Assembly: GCA_024867545.1 (NCBI GenBank)
Contig: JANFNE010000045.1
Span: forward strand, 62,001 to 126,000
Direction of reading: 5' to 3'
Length of the DNA: 64,000 nt
Source: Phytopythium helicoides
Lineage: Eukaryota > Oomycota > Peronosporomycetes > Pythiales > Pythiaceae
In this document: positions 1 to 11,631 of the stretch, in pieces
Layout: every line of letters starts with the position of its first letter
How positions within the stretch are numbered: the stretch's first letter is position 1
The notes under the pieces: generated by a model
What the model was told of the DNA's origin: nothing
What the model saw: only the letters and a program-made list of their open reading frames with translations
The model's database searches: none
Position numbers and translations under genes: made by a program

Positions 1-324
1 TTCTCCTGCAGGATTCGCGCCGCCATCGCAGCTCCGAGTCAGTCCAACAACAACAACAACAACAACAAAACTCGCGCACGCGTCCGCAAGCATGCGCAGC
101 GCGCGACGCACCTGGATGGCCGTGGACAGCTCGGCGATCTCGATCATGTTGAGGTCGAGGATCTGGTCGAGCACGGTCTGCACCTTGGGCGAGAGCGCCA
201 GCTCCTCCTTGGCGTCCTGCGGCGCCTCGGCCGAGAAGCGGGCCGCCTGGCTCAGCCGCAGCGGGTGCGCGGCGGCAGCGGCGGCCGAGCGGCGGGCGAC
301 GGCGCGGGTCACGCGCGCGAGCAT
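1..324 (-). CDS. Mitochondrial ribosomal protein bL12m (L7/L12), 5' part
   Basis: Exon 1 (112-324) encodes 71 aa. It opens with an Arg/Ala-rich, acid-free leader typical of a mitochondrial presequence, followed by the L7/L12 N-terminal dimerisation helix (VLDQILDLNMIEIAELSTAI). A GT donor lies at 111 and a CAG acceptor at about 6-8, giving a 106-nt intron that carries a (GTT)n tract on the coding strand. Only five bases of exon 2 are in the window, so the C-terminal factor-binding domain is off the edge. bL12 forms the stalk of the ribosome and recruits translation factors. The family assignment rests on one short helix plus the leader, so it is likely but not certain. The start is the first ATG that gives the presequence. 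Confidence 0.7.
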   Translation of the reverse strand, partial: MLARVTRAVARRSAAAAAAHPLRLSQAARFSAEAPQDAKEELALSPKVQTVLDQILDLNMIEIAELSTAIQVRRALRMLADACASFVVVVVVVGLTRSCDGGANPAGE

Positions 325-840
325 CTTGAGCGGCGGGGCGAGCAACGGGCGGCGTCGGTCGACTTGTGGCGGCGAGGGGGTCGCGAGCGAGCGAAATCGG
401 TGGCCAGCGCCTCGGCGTATTTTGTATCTGCGATTTTGTATGGTTATTTACGTGCACCACCCTTGTCTTGGGGGGTGAGGTCCTGGTAGTTTGGGCTGCT
501 GCCGTGGAACAGGACACGCCGCGTGCGCAATACGGGGCTTCTTGAGCAGTTTTAGGCTCCAAAATTCAGTAGATTCGGATATTCCATAATGTGGACATGG
601 GTACGCCAGTTTCAACAATAAAGGATGCTCTTGAGCAGCAGGCAGCAACGGTGACGTTGATCGCGGTCTGGTGGAAGCTGACGCTGGCGCATTGGCCGCG
701 TTTCGTGGAATACATGTCGAGACATGGCTCTTCCTGGGGATGGTGGGCCCCGTCGATCCACCTGCCTATCCACCACTGCGGAAACTGCGCAACACCACAC
801 GCAGTGGCATCTTCGTTGAGCGTGATGTCGGAGGCCATGA
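325..840. other. Intergenic; no supported gene
   Basis: This is the upstream region of the bL12m gene. Short open frames occur on both strands but none has convincing composition. No RNA gene or clear repeat was seen. Confidence 0.5.
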
Positions 841-1593
841 TGTGGACATGCAATGGAAGGATGGAGACCTCTTCTTCAACGCCGCCGCGCAGTGGAAAAA
901 CGTGCGATCGAGAAAGACCCGAGCCTCGCTATCGTTGAGGAAGTTGCAAGTGGTGTCATGTCCCCGACGAGGAAAGCGTTGCAGCGCCCATTGCCCAGGA
1001 TTTGGAAGCGTGTGAGGACGAGGAATTTGTTTTGTTCGAGGACGATTGGGTGCTGCTCACTCAGGAGGATTGCACGACGAGGTATTGCTCGCTCAGGAGG
1101 ATTGCGTGCCCGATAACGAAGCCTTGTGGCACTTGAATCGCCACCTGTTACTGTCCGAAAGAGAAAGCGCCAGACCACCACAAGAAGTACTGCTCCTGCC
1201 GGGCTTCAACGTGAGCGAGCATCAGCAAATACTGTGGCGAAGGCTAGTCTGCTGAAACTTGTCCAAGCTCGAACTGGCAATTACCCACGCATCAGTAAGC
1301 GCAGAGCTGTTCGGCGACGGCCAAATTGAGCCGAACAAGAGCGTCTGGTGCTGCGTGAGGTTGCATGATGATGGGGAGATGAATGAAGTTTCGCTCAGAA
1401 AAAGTGCCATCGCCCCTCTTCAACGAGGTGGCCGCTGTCGTGATCACCTCGTCGGGCGCTCATCATGTCCGTCCGTGCTGCTCAGCGCTGCCCTGTTGAC
1501 TAAATATGTCGCTAATGCATTTTGCTTTTGCTGTCGCCTAGGCAAGAAGAGAACTGCAACGAGCTCTTTTTCGCAAGAATCCAAAAAAAAATA
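841..1593 (+). pseudogene. Decayed protein-coding stretch, unknown product
   Basis: Protein-like sequence can be followed on the plus strand only by changing frame. One frame carries an acidic stretch near 900-960. Another runs from 960 to about 1080 (EEFVLFEDDWVLLTQED). A third runs from 1082 to 1593, broken by a TGA at 1253-1255. The second change coincides with an imperfect 32-bp tandem duplication (units at 1050 and 1082), which shifts frame because 32 is not a multiple of three. I do not recognise the product. An unannotated multi-exon gene cannot be excluded, because the opposite strand also has medium-length frames here. Confidence 0.35.
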
Positions 1594-1630
1594 ACTCATT
1601 GCTGGTCGGTCGGATAAATCACATTCGCTT

Positions 1631-2296
1631 CTACTTGTGGCCGCGACTGCTGCTGTCACTGCCCAACAGACGGTAGCTCGCGTCACCGTCGTCGACGAGA
1701 CGGCCAGTTGAAATGTCGACGCGCTCGTCCTCATCTAGCGTCACGAGGTCCGGGATATCGAGCGTCGTCGAGAACTGGAAGCGCGGCAGCACGTAGAACA
1801 CGTAGAAGACAGCCCAGTTGGGCAGCAAGAACGTGACGATTGACACGAGGAGCCGCGCAGTCTGCTCCAGCACCTCCGAGCCGTCCTCAAAGAATAGACT
1901 GTCGGAAGACTGGAGCGCTGCACGAGTGACGACCCGCCATCCCATCCGCACATGCGATGGATCGCGCTAAATTAGCCGGCATGTTAGACAGGAGGTTTGC
2001 GATGGGTGTCTTCTTGCTTGAAGTGGCAGCACGGAGATCTTCGAGCGGACCACCACGAAAATGCAGGGCTGGTGAAAGGACTGCTCGAGCTCCGCCACGC
2101 AATGCCTGCTGCTGCTTTCCACGCATATGCGATTGAAGCGACTCAGCGAACGAGCGAGTAAGCAAATGCCATGCCCACATGTCCAACTCTGAAGTTTTGA
2201 CGCCGACCGGATCTCATCCAGCACGATGCCCACGAGAATGCGCGAGACGTTGAGCACGAGGCATGTCGGTTGACAGTTGAACCCCTGAAAACCCAT
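1631..2296 (-). CDS. Possible small membrane protein, model uncertain
   Basis: Two neighbouring minus-strand frames look coding. The downstream one (1631 to about 1930) has a long hydrophobic stretch (ARLLVSIVTFLLPNWAVFYV), then an acidic tail ending at a TAG at 1631-1633. The upstream one (1967-2296) has another hydrophobic start (LVLNVSRILVGIVLDEI). An intron probably joins them near 1930-2030, but I could not fix its boundaries. The gene would be divergent from ribophorin I with a very short shared promoter. I do not recognise the family. Part of this may be fortuitous. Confidence 0.3.
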
Positions 2297-2422
2297 ACAT
2301 ACGATACAATTGCGCAGGTACTACTCATGTGGACCACCCTGCCGGCAAGGATATCAAGCGAGCCGGCTGCCACGTGCACGAAGCTCCCTCGCGCAGTCCC
2401 GAACCGACACCAGCCGCGCGCC

Positions 2423-3869
2423 ATGCAGCTCTCGCGCGCGCTCGCCGCGGCGCTGGCCGCCCTCTCGGCGCTCGGCGCCCACGCGGAGATCGTCAACCAC
2501 TCGGTGCGTGCCCCGCGGCGGCTCGCGCGGCTCTAGGGCTCTAGCGACTGACTGACGGCGCCGACAGGTCAAGCGCAGCCTCGACCTCACCAAGCACGTG
2601 GTGCGCGAGCACACCGAGATCCGCTTCTCGGACGCCGCGCAGCAGGTGGACGAGTACGTACTCGCCTTCCCCGCGCACCTCGGCGCGCGCCTGGCGCACG
2701 TCACGGCCAAGTGCGGCAAGACGCCGTGCGAGGTCGTGACGCTCGAGGCCGACGCCGCCAGCGGCGCCGCGCGCTACGGCGTCGTGTTCAAGGACAGCGT
2801 GCCGCAGGCAGAGGAGTTCTCGATCAAGATCACCAGCCACTTCACGCGCGTGCTCACGCCCTTCCCAGAGGAGGTCGCGCAGCGTGACGAGCAGCTCGTC
2901 GTCTTCGAGGGCAACCACCTGCTGCTCTCGCCATACAAGACCGAGACACAGACCACCAAGGTCAAGCTGCCCTCCGGCCGCGTCGAGAGCTTCTCGGAGA
3001 TTGAGCCCGTCAGCCGCAAGGGCGGTGCCATCTCCTACGGACCCTACGCAGACGTGGCGCCACTGTCTGCGCCACCCAAGTCGCTGCGAGTGCACTACAA
3101 GAACCACTCGCCGTTCCTGACGGTCACCAAGCTCACGCGTGAGGTCGAGGTGTCCATGTGGGGCCGTGTGTCCGTCGAGGACGTGTACGATCTCGAGCAC
3201 TCTGGTGCCAAGCTCAAGGGCGGGTTCTCGCGCTACGACTACCAGGCGCTGCACCAGAAGGGTGCGTCCTTCTACGAGCTGCGGGCGCTGCTCCCCAAGG
3301 ATGCCGTCAACGTGTACTACCGTGACCAGATCGGTAACGTGTCGACGTCGCGCCTCCGCCCGACGCCGACGCGGAAGGAGCTCGAGTTCAAGCCGCGTTT
3401 CCCTCTCTTTGGTGGCTGGAAGACGCAGTTCTACTTCGGCTACTCGGTGCCGACGCACTCGGTGCTGACGCGCTCAGGCGACTCGTTTAAGCTCGAGGTT
3501 GACTTCTCGACGCCTATCGAGGGTGCTGCCGTGGACGACCAGACCCTCAAGATCATCCTCCCCGAGGGTGCCTCCAACGTGCAGGTGCACCTGCCGTTCG
3601 CGGTAGACAGCATCACGGACGCGTCGCGCCAGACGTACCTGGACACGCCCGCGTTCGGCCGACCGGTCGTCATCATCGACAAGAAGAACGTGGTGGCTGC
3701 GCATAATGTGCCGATCGAGGTCACGTTCGACTTCCCACAATCGTTCATGCTGCACGAGCCGCTGCTGCTCGTGTCGGGCTTCTTCGCCTTCTTCCTCGTC
3801 TGCATGGTGCTCTTCCGCCTGGACGTGAGCCTCGTGCGTTCGCAGCCGGCCAAGACCAAGACCGAGTAA
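2423..3869 (+). CDS. OST1: Ribophorin I (oligosaccharyltransferase subunit OST1)
   Basis: A non-catalytic subunit of the ER oligosaccharyltransferase that presents nascent chains for N-glycosylation. There are two exons: 2423-2503 (27 aa, a signal peptide ending at AHAE) and 2568-3869, with a 64-nt GT-AG intron, giving 460 aa. The mature N-terminus (VKRSLDLTKHV) matches the ribophorin I start, and the luminal part keeps the EEFSIKI and YGPY-type blocks. One membrane helix lies near the C-terminus (LLLVSGFFAFFLVCMVLF), followed by a short Lys-rich cytosolic tail. The length is slightly below animal ribophorin I (about 600), as in other protists. It is convergent with the uL3 gene. Confidence 0.93.
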
Positions 3870-4210
3870 GGGGATTCGTAAGAAGTCATGAGTCGGCGTT
3901 GAGGCGAGGATTTTGAATCAACGGGAAACTCAATGAGTAGAGAGAGTTGTGTGCGAAGTCAGTTTGGCGTAGTGATGATGGTGTCTCTGCTAGACTTAGT
4001 CAGAGCATTAGCCACCGGCAGCGCGCCGAGAACGAGCAACAGCATGAATGAAACAAAAAGTGATGAGTCATGAGCGCAGTATATTGGGTTGTCCCCATTG
4101 CAGGACCACGTAGAGCCCACGCCAACACTACAGCAGTGAAAACAGCCCAAGAACTATCCTACCACGGCCACAGGTGGCTCGGGCGCGGCCCAAAGCACCG
4201 GAACACACGC
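3870..4210. other. Convergent 3' spacer
   Basis: This separates the ends of OST1 (+) and uL3 (-). Only short frames without protein-like composition were seen. It probably holds both 3' UTRs. Confidence 0.6.
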
Positions 4211-5380
4211 TTAAGCGCGGTTCTGGCGGGCGAGCGGGCCAAGGAACTTGGCCTTCTCCTCGAGCGTCTGGAAGCGACCGTGGCCGAACTTCGACGACGT
4301 GTCGATGAACTTGAGGCTGATCTCCTCGAGGGCCGAGCGCTTGGTGTGCACCAGGAGCGACTTGCGGAGCGTGAGGGCACGCTTCTTGGTGCCGACAATG
4401 GCACCCTTGATCATGAGCCAGTCCTCGTTCACGACACCGTAGTGCGGGAAGCCACCCAGAGGGGTGATGCTCTTCTCCGTCAGGTCCTGCTCCGTCATGC
4501 ACGACTTGGCATCGCCAGCGGCACCGATGCGGTAGATCTTCTTGTTGATCTCCGTACGGTGGTGGTAACCGTGCTGACCAGCGCGCGGCACCGTGAAGCG
4601 CACGCGCGACGGGTGCCAGGCACCAATACAGGCGACCTTGCGGAGACCACGGTGGGTCTTACGCGGCAGGCGGGTGACGCCCCAACGGGTGATGACACCC
4701 TCAACACCGTGACCCTTGGTGACACCGATGACGTCGATCATCTCGTCCTTGGCGAAGACGGCCGACACGGGCACCTGCTTCTCGAAGAGCGACTTGGCGA
4801 AGTCGACCTTGTCAGCGACGGCGCCACCGTTGACCTGCACCTCGAGGAGGTGAGCCTTCTTCTGGCGCAGGTTGACCTTGCGGATCTGCGTGTGGGCGAG
4901 CACGCGCACGACCTGGCAGTACTTCTTGATGCGGTTGAGCTCGTTCTCAATGTCCTGCGGGGCCGTCTGGTACTTCTTGGCGTACTTGGTGAAGGCCTTT
5001 CGCTTCGACTTGTACCAGTTCTTGTAGAAGCGACGCTTGACCTCCTCGCTCAGGTGCTCGGCGAACACCGTGGTGAGCGTGCGCAGGCCGCGCGGCGTCT
5101 CAATGTAGCCGACCACGCCGACCACGACCATCGGGGGCGTCTCGACGATGCTGACGGCCTCCACGATCTCCTTCTTGTGCACCTTGGAGCCCGGGCGGTC
5201 GACCTCACGCACGATGTGCGTCATGCCGGCCTTGTAGCCCATGAAGGCCGTGAGGTGCGGCGCCTTGGACGCATCGTCGCGCGGGAACTTGCGAACGCGG
5301 CCGCGGTGGTGCTTGGTGCGCTTCTTGGGCAGGAAGCCCAGGTGGCCGTGGCGCGGGGCCTCGAACTTACGGTGACCCAT
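4211..5380 (-). CDS. RPL3: 60S ribosomal protein L3 (uL3)
   Basis: A single-exon gene of 389 aa, full length for eukaryotic uL3. The N-terminus ([20 protein letters not shown]) and the central [20 protein letters not shown] segment that reaches the peptidyl-transferase centre are unmistakable. The conserved His in the [10 protein letters not shown] segment, methylated in yeast and animals, is present. Third positions are almost all G or C, as expected of a highly expressed gene. The start is an ATG at 5378-5380. A long open frame on the opposite strand (4070-5527) is an antisense shadow produced by this codon bias. It is divergent from the PCIF1-type gene, with 225 bp between start codons. 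Confidence 0.98.
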   Translation of the reverse strand: MGHRKFEAPRHGHLGFLPKKRTKHHRGRVRKFPRDDASKAPHLTAFMGYKAGMTHIVREVDRPGSKVHKKEIVEAVSIVETPPMVVVGVVGYIETPRGLRTLTTVFAEHLSEEVKRRFYKNWYKSKRKAFTKYAKKYQTAPQDIENELNRIKKYCQVVRVLAHTQIRKVNLRQKKAHLLEVQVNGGAVADKVDFAKSLFEKQVPVSAVFAKDEMIDVIGVTKGHGVEGVITRWGVTRLPRKTHRGLRKVACIGAWHPSRVRFTVPRAGQHGYHHRTEINKKIYRIGAAGDAKSCMTEQDLTEKSITPLGGFPHYGVVNEDWLMIKGAIVGTKKRALTLRKSLLVHTKRSALEEISLKFIDTSSKFGHGRFQTLEEKAKFLGPLARQNRA

Positions 5381-5605
5381 GACTGCGAGATACTGCGAAA
5401 CTCAATCTGGGGCTCGCCACCACCGCGGCGGCGCCACCGCCTCCCCCCTCAAAGCGCTGCGAGCCAACCAAGGCTCCGCGCGCTGGTTGGTGGAAAATAT
5501 CGTCAAAAAACAGATCATGATTGGTAGAAAGTGCAAGTACAAGAATGGTGTGGCGCACGCGCTTTGGTCGATCCAGGTATTGGCAACGCCAGCCATCGCA
5601 GCAAC
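5381..5605. promoter_or_regulatory. Shared divergent promoter region uL3 / PCIF1
   Basis: A 225-bp gap between opposite start codons must hold both promoters and 5' UTRs. No specific element was confidently recognised. Confidence 0.5.
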
Positions 5606-7088
5606 ATGGCCGACCCGATGGAGGCGATCCTGGCGTCCATGGCGGCGGCCACGGGCAACGCGGCGCCTGATGCTGCAGCCTCCAGCGCGGCCCACCCGCC
5701 CGCCGACCTGCGGGCCAAGAAGCGCGCGCGAGAGGTCGACTCCGCGGCCGCCGGAGGCATCTGGAACCCGCGCGAGGAGCAGCAGGTGCCGCGCGAGTGG
5801 CTGCGTGGCGGCGCAGCGGCGGCGGCGGTGACGCCCGCGGCCGAGATCGCGCGTCAGCAGACCGTGCGCCAGCTGTGCGCGCGCATCCGGCGGGCGGGCG
5901 AGACGCTGGGCGTGGCCAAACTGCCCAACTCGGCGTACGAGACGTGGCAGTTCTCGTCGGCGCTCACGGTGGCCGAGGCCGACCCGCTGATCCCCAGCGC
6001 CGACAGCGACTACAGCGGGCTGCTAGAGGAGCTCGTCAAGGCCGGAGCGCCGAAAGGGCCGGCGCGCAAGGCCTGTAAGGTGCTGACCAAGGAGGCCGAC
6101 AAGATGCTGCGCAAGTTCCGGCAGCAGGACGTGGCCAGCAGCCACCGGCGCCACGTCCGGCTGACCGACGCGGGGGACGGCTACTTCCACCTCTCGTACG
6201 GCAAGGCCGAGGTCAAGCTCACGGCCGCGCATCTGGCCAAGCTGCGCGAGATGTTCGCGCGGCAGCAGCCCGGCGACAAGGTGAACGAGCGCGAGTTCGA
6301 GAGCGCGCTCTTCTGCCTGCTGCTGCGCTACGACTCCCTCGACGGCGGCGGATTCCAAGCTGCACTCAACGAGGAGTGCTTTGACGTGCTGCTCGAACAC
6401 TTTGACTGCAAGATGGAGTGCTTCGCGTCGCCGCTGAACGCGAGGTACGCGCGTTTCTGCAGCGCTTTCGTCGACACGGACCGCGCGTTCGGCAGTGTCG
6501 GCAGCTTCTTCGACTTCACCCCACGCTCTGGGTAAAACGTGTTATCATGACATTTTTTCTGTGGCATCGTAGACCATCTGACCTTTTTCGTGCTCAGTTG
6601 CTTCGAAGCCAACCCACCATTTGTGCCGAGAGTCATCAAGCGGATGGCGGACCACATGACTGGGCTGCTTGAGCGCGCGGACGGCCCCCTGGCGTTCATT
6701 GTCATCATCCCAGCTTGGCAGGAGACTGAAGTAAGTGATCAGTGCTGGAAATCTAGTCTACGCGCGTGCAGCTGACAGTGTCTTGCATTGAGCGCAGGGA
6801 TGGCAACAGCTGTACAAGAGCCGCTTCAACCAAAAGCACGTGCGCATCGCGCAGAAGGAGCATGGCTATTGCGAGGGAAAGCAGCAGATCCGCAAGACGC
6901 GCTGGCGCATTGCGTCTTTTGACACAAGCGTCTTCTTCTGGCAAAATGCTCGTGCGCAGACCAAGTGGCCTATCACCGACCGCGCGATCGCTGAGCTGAA
7001 GCAAGCGTTCCGCTCGAAGCAGGCGGAAGAGCGTGATGCCAAGGGGCTGCGGCAGTCAGGCAAGCGCGTCAAGGCTGCACACCAATAG
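5606..7088 (+). CDS. PCIF1: PCIF1/CAPAM-type cap-specific adenosine N6-methyltransferase
   Basis: Predicted to methylate N6 of a 2'-O-methyladenosine next to the mRNA cap (m6Am), using S-adenosylmethionine. There are three exons (5606-6531, 6598-6730, 6798-7088), all phases consistent, giving 449 aa. The catalytic NPPF motif is in exon 2 within CFEANPPFVPRVI, preceded by the family block FGSVGSFFDF. The WQ..YKS and Lys/Arg-rich C-terminal segments follow. It is shorter than human PCIF1 (704 aa), and I see no WW domain in the Ala-rich N-terminus, so coupling to the RNA polymerase II tail is not evident. The calls rest on motif order; substrate choice is inferred. Confidence 0.85.
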
Positions 7089-7178
7089 AGATTTACTAGA
7101 TAAGCCATCGCAAAACATGACTCGCCACAAATAATCGACGTTCATAAAGAGAGAGCCTCGCACAGTGTCGAGTCCAGT

Positions 7179-10100
7179 TTACTGCTGCGACGCAACGACG
7201 CCCTCTTCCTCCGCCATGATGTTGGCGATGAAGTCGAGCGACTCCTGCTTTTGCATCGAGTAGACATTGCTGATCTTGTTTTGGTACCCAATGCCATAGA
7301 ACTTGTCCGCGATGTTGACCAGCTCGGGTCGAAACGTTGACGTGATGAACTGCGAGCATAGGGGCGGTTCAATTTAGTCCAGACGCTCTTGCATGTGGAA
7401 TCAATCAATCAACAACTTTACCTGTGCGGGATTTTCTGCTGAATGAGCCTGCCGCTGGATCAGAGCTGCTACGGCTGCGCGGTGCGTGGAATCCAGTGCC
7501 TGATCAATCTCATCAAAGAGGTAGAACGGTGCAGGATCGCAGCGCTGGATCGCAAAGATGAAGGCCAAAGCAACAAGCGCCTTTTGTCCGCCCGAAAGCT
7601 GCTGCATCAGGTAGGAGTCACCCTCGCCACGGAAATTCACCTTGATCTGGATACCAGAATAGGTGTCTACCACATCTGCAGGCAGGTCCGATGAATCGTT
7701 CGTGTCTGCTGCAACGAGGATCATCTTACCCTCTCCTGTTGGGACAAGCTCCCGAAAAACCTCGGAGAAGTGTCCGGCAACACCTTTGAAAGTCCGCAGG
7801 ATCGCCTCGTCCTTGCGCTTGTCGAGGATGTCAATAAGCTCTTTGATGGAGTTGTAGCCCTCGTCAAGTTCGCGCTTACGATCAAGCAATGTTGCTCGCT
7901 GCTCGTTGAAGTTGACATATTGGTCTAGCGCCTTCTTGTTCACGTGACTGAATTTCTTGAGCTTTTCGTTGCGCTTGTTGAATTGCTTCACCGCGTCTCC
8001 AAGATCGAGATCCTTGAACTTGTCGACTTCACCGATAGGCAATGTGCCAAGCTCTCGGATGTCTTTCGTGACCTCATCCCGCTTCAAGAGCAGACGCCGG
8101 CGTTGACCCATGATCTTCTCGGTACGCCGCGCTTCTAGTTGAATCTGGTCGTTCAGAGAGGTGTCTTCAGCATTCAGCGACTCGACCTTGCTCTTGTCAC
8201 TCGTTGTTTTATCTTGAAAAGCGATAATCTCGGCCTCGATCTTTTTCAATGTCGCCGAGTTCTCCTCCACAAGTCGAGATGCATCCATGAGGTCGAGTTC
8301 CTTTGCCTTCAACTTGTCTTCTTGCTCTCTTCGAGCCAAATTCTCGATACCTTCTTCGGCCAGTAGTTTCACGAGCTCGTTTTGTCTCCGAAGCAAGTTC
8401 TCACTGAGAACAAGCTCAATACTCTCTTTTTGTGAGCGAAGATCGTCGAGCACCTGAAGCTTTGCTCGCTGCTCAGCTTGGAGGGCTGAAATTTTCGTTG
8501 ACAGTTGGTGCAAGCGACCTGTCTCTTCGGCATTGAGAGAATCTTGCATTGGTGAGGCAAGTTCAGACTGCAGCGACTCTACTCGTGCTGCGAGGTCCTT
8601 CACCTCTCGCTCTTGCAGCTCAAGACTACGTTCTTTCTGCGCACGGCTTGCGCTTTCAGTTTCGATGCGCTCCTTCAGCCGAGACACTTCGTAATACATG
8701 CGTTCTAATGACGACACTGCGTGCTGCTTGTTGGCTTCACACTTCTGAAGCTCTCCCATCACACTCGCCACCTTCTGATCTGCCTTTTGAGCATCAACTT
8801 TGACCTGGCGTGCTTTCGTCTGAATGTCGTTCAGCTCTTCCTTTGCTCGCTTTACCTCCATCATGGCCTTCGTTCTGGATCGTTGGGGATCTTTGTATCC
8901 GCCATGGAGTGCACCGCGGCGGTGAACCATGTCGCCATCGAGGGTCAAGCAATCCATACCGGTCTTTTCAGCATACAGGACGCAGGTATCCAAATCACGA
9001 CACACAAGTTTCTTGCCAAATGCGCTGACTACGGCCTTGCGGATCTCGCGCGGATAGGATAGCTTGTTGATCAATGGAACAACATCCTCGTTGTTCGGAT
9101 ACTCCACGTTTTCATTCACCTTCAGGCGATTGAGCGGCAAAAACGTGATGCGACCGAGATTTTTCCGCTCCAGCTCGCGCATCAGTTGCGCTGCAACGTC
9201 GTCAGAGTCAACAACAACGTGAAACAGTGATCCGCTGGCAGCTTCGTCCATCGCGATACAATAGCGCTCATCAGCAGGCTCGACCAACTCGATCAGTGGC
9301 CCATGCACCCCAGCAAGTCCACCTTGCTCCGCCATCTCACGAATCGCTTGAAGACCTCGACGAACGTCATACGCCATTGTGCTGTGCAGCACACTCTCGC
9401 CGCGATTCAATTGTTCAGTGAGCTTGCGAACTTCATAAGCCATCTGATTCTCGTCTCGCCACTTCTCCTTGCGTTCCTCTGAGAGTTCGTTACGTTGCTC
9501 TTTCAACCTGTAGATTTGCGCGCTGACGCTATCCACAGTACGCCGCAGCTCTTGTACGTCCGTGTTGTAGTGGCGAAGTTGCTGCTCCGATTCTTTGATA
9601 GAGTGATTGAGCTCATCAATGTCGGTCCGAAGAGCCAAAGCATCTTCTTGCTTTCGCTCCACAAGCGACTTGATCTCGTTCACCTCGCGTCTTAGGTAGG
9701 TGTCTCGCTCTTGCTGTGTGCGAAACTGGGACTTGCGGCTTTGCTTTGCAATGAGGTGGTCCGATTGTGTCACCGCGTCCTGGAGCTCGCGAGTGATCCG
9801 GTCATGCTCTTGTTCTGTGCGCTGGAACGACGGGAGAATTTCTGATTGAAGCCGAGCATTCTTTGATTGGATTTCTCGCTTCACAATTTCCATCTCCTTC
9901 AGAAGTGTTTGGCGCTGAGAACCTTCCGCGTCTTGTTGGTCGCGCAGTTCCTTTACCTCCATTTCAAGCTTATACTGTGCCTCCATGAGGCCCGTGCGCT
10001 CGCTTTCTGCCGCTTGGCGTTCGTCTGTCAGACGTGCGAGATCCTGCTCTCGCGTTTGCTGCGCTGCTTCCATCTCGATGACCTGGCTTCGCACACTGAG

Positions 10101-10883
10101 CTGCTTCTCATGCAGCTCCTTTGTCAGAGCTGCAACCTCAGCGCGGCGATGATCGACAGCTTCAATCTCAGCGCGGACAGCTTCTAGCTCTTTGTTGTGC
10201 ATAATGTATTCCAAAGCGCGTTGCTCGCGATCGAGCTGCTGATACTCGCGCAGTTCTTCTTTTTCCTCCTCCAGCTCGAGTAGACGCTCTTCGATGTAGG
10301 TGACGACCTCCTGGATCTTATCTCTGCGGCTCTGCGTGTCCTGCAAGATCTTGAGCGACTCTTGTCGGCGCTCTTCATAGACGTTGGTGCCTGCGACCTC
10401 CTTGAGCAGCTCGAGGCGCTCCTTCTCCTTCATGACAGCGAGCGCGTTGACTTTGCCCTGCTGCACAATATAGTAGGGGTTAGAGCGCGAGAAGCCGGCG
10501 CTCTCGAGCAGGTGGATCACGTCGCTCTTGGTGATGTGCTTTCGGTTGAGGAAGAACTCGTCCTTCTTGACGCCGATGGTGCGGCGCAGCACGACCTCGG
10601 CGTCGTCGACCGGCAAGCGGCCGTCCGCGTTGTCAAACACGATCTCGACGTAGGCCGACATGACGTGCTTGCCCGCGCCCTCGTGCAGCAGCGCCTGGCG
10701 CTCCTCAGGCCGCAGGTTGGCGAACTTGGACGTGAGCAGGCAGAAGCGGATGGCGTCGAAGAAGTTGGACTTGCCCGTGCCATTGCGGCCCACCACCACG
10801 TTGTGCTGCCGGCTGAACGGCTCCACGGCCACCTGGTCGCGGTAGCTGCGGAACCCGCTCACCACCACCTGCTTCACGTGCAT
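7179..10883 (-). CDS. SMC3: Cohesin subunit SMC3
   Basis: Structural maintenance of chromosomes protein that, with SMC1 and the kleisin, forms the cohesin ring. There are two exons: 7422-10883 and 7179-7349, with a 72-nt intron, giving 1210 aa, the normal SMC3 length. Walker A (GRNGTGKSNF) is at residues about 32-41. Long coiled coils flank a hinge at roughly 500-680 with Gly-rich dimer contacts (GGLAGVHGP). The ABC signature LSGGQK lies near residue 1096, and Walker B ends in FDEIDQALD. The paired Lys acetylated by Eco1 fall in the head. The frame stays open upstream to 10994, but MHVKQVVVSGFRSYRDQV is the family N-terminus, so the start is 10883. The 5' flank runs straight into the left inverted arm. 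Confidence 0.97.
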
Positions 10884-11471
10884 GCCGGCGCGTCCTTTCT
10901 CGTCAATGCGCGCCAACTGCAAGCCTTGCCGTTGGCGCCTGAAGCCGCTTGGCGCCGGGAAACCCTGCCGAAGCCGATCGCGGTTGCCCTCCATATCTGT
11001 AAATAGTCAAACCAAACAGTCTGTAAATAGTCAAATCGAACAGCTACCTTCGTGCAACGTGCACACGCCGCCCTGTGCCTGCAGCGACGTCGTCTCCAAC
11101 GGCAGCGCGCTTCAACATCCCCTCCCGCACGCCACGCCGTCCTGAATTGGCGAATTTGGCTGTGCCTTTGTGGCCCGTACCCACCCTTTGCCATGCGAGA
11201 TCTTGCTCTCGGTGATCGACCGCCCATGCGCCAATCCCGGTCTCAAATCTCAAAGCAAAGCTGCGACTTGTCAGCTGATGCGCTCGCTGTTTCAGCTGAT
11301 GCACTTGGACACGCCGTTCGCTGGCCGGTTAAAGCTCAAGCGTTTCATTTGCTGCGGACTTTGCCAAAGAAAGGAGAACGACAAAGCTGATGGGAATTGC
11401 GCGCTTGTTGCCAATTGTTTTTTTGCTCGTGTTAGTTTTGTTGGGATGATTTTCGAGGGGAATGAAGCACA

Positions 11472-11473
<2 letters not shown>

Positions 11474-11559
<86 letters not shown>
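11474..11559. repeat. (CA)n microsatellite, about 43 units
   Basis: Uninterrupted CA dinucleotides. The matching site in the right arm (33947-33968) has only about 11 units, so the tract has changed length since the arms were duplicated. Confidence 0.95.
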
Positions 11560-11562
<3 letters not shown>

Positions 11563-11631
11563 GCTACAGCATAACGAACATCTACGCACACCAAGTACGC
11601 GCTGCAACAGCTTGATAAATAAACTCAACGC

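Noticed and set aside
4070..5527. 485-codon open frame on the plus strand
   Set aside because: Antisense to ribosomal protein uL3; same codon-bias artefact.
10884..10994. 37-codon N-terminal extension of SMC3
   Set aside because: SMC3 proteins start at MHVKQV-like sequence; the upstream part is unrelated and begins at the arm edge.
11474..11559. Possible CRISPR-like repeat array
   Set aside because: It is a plain CA microsatellite without spacers; the genome is eukaryotic.
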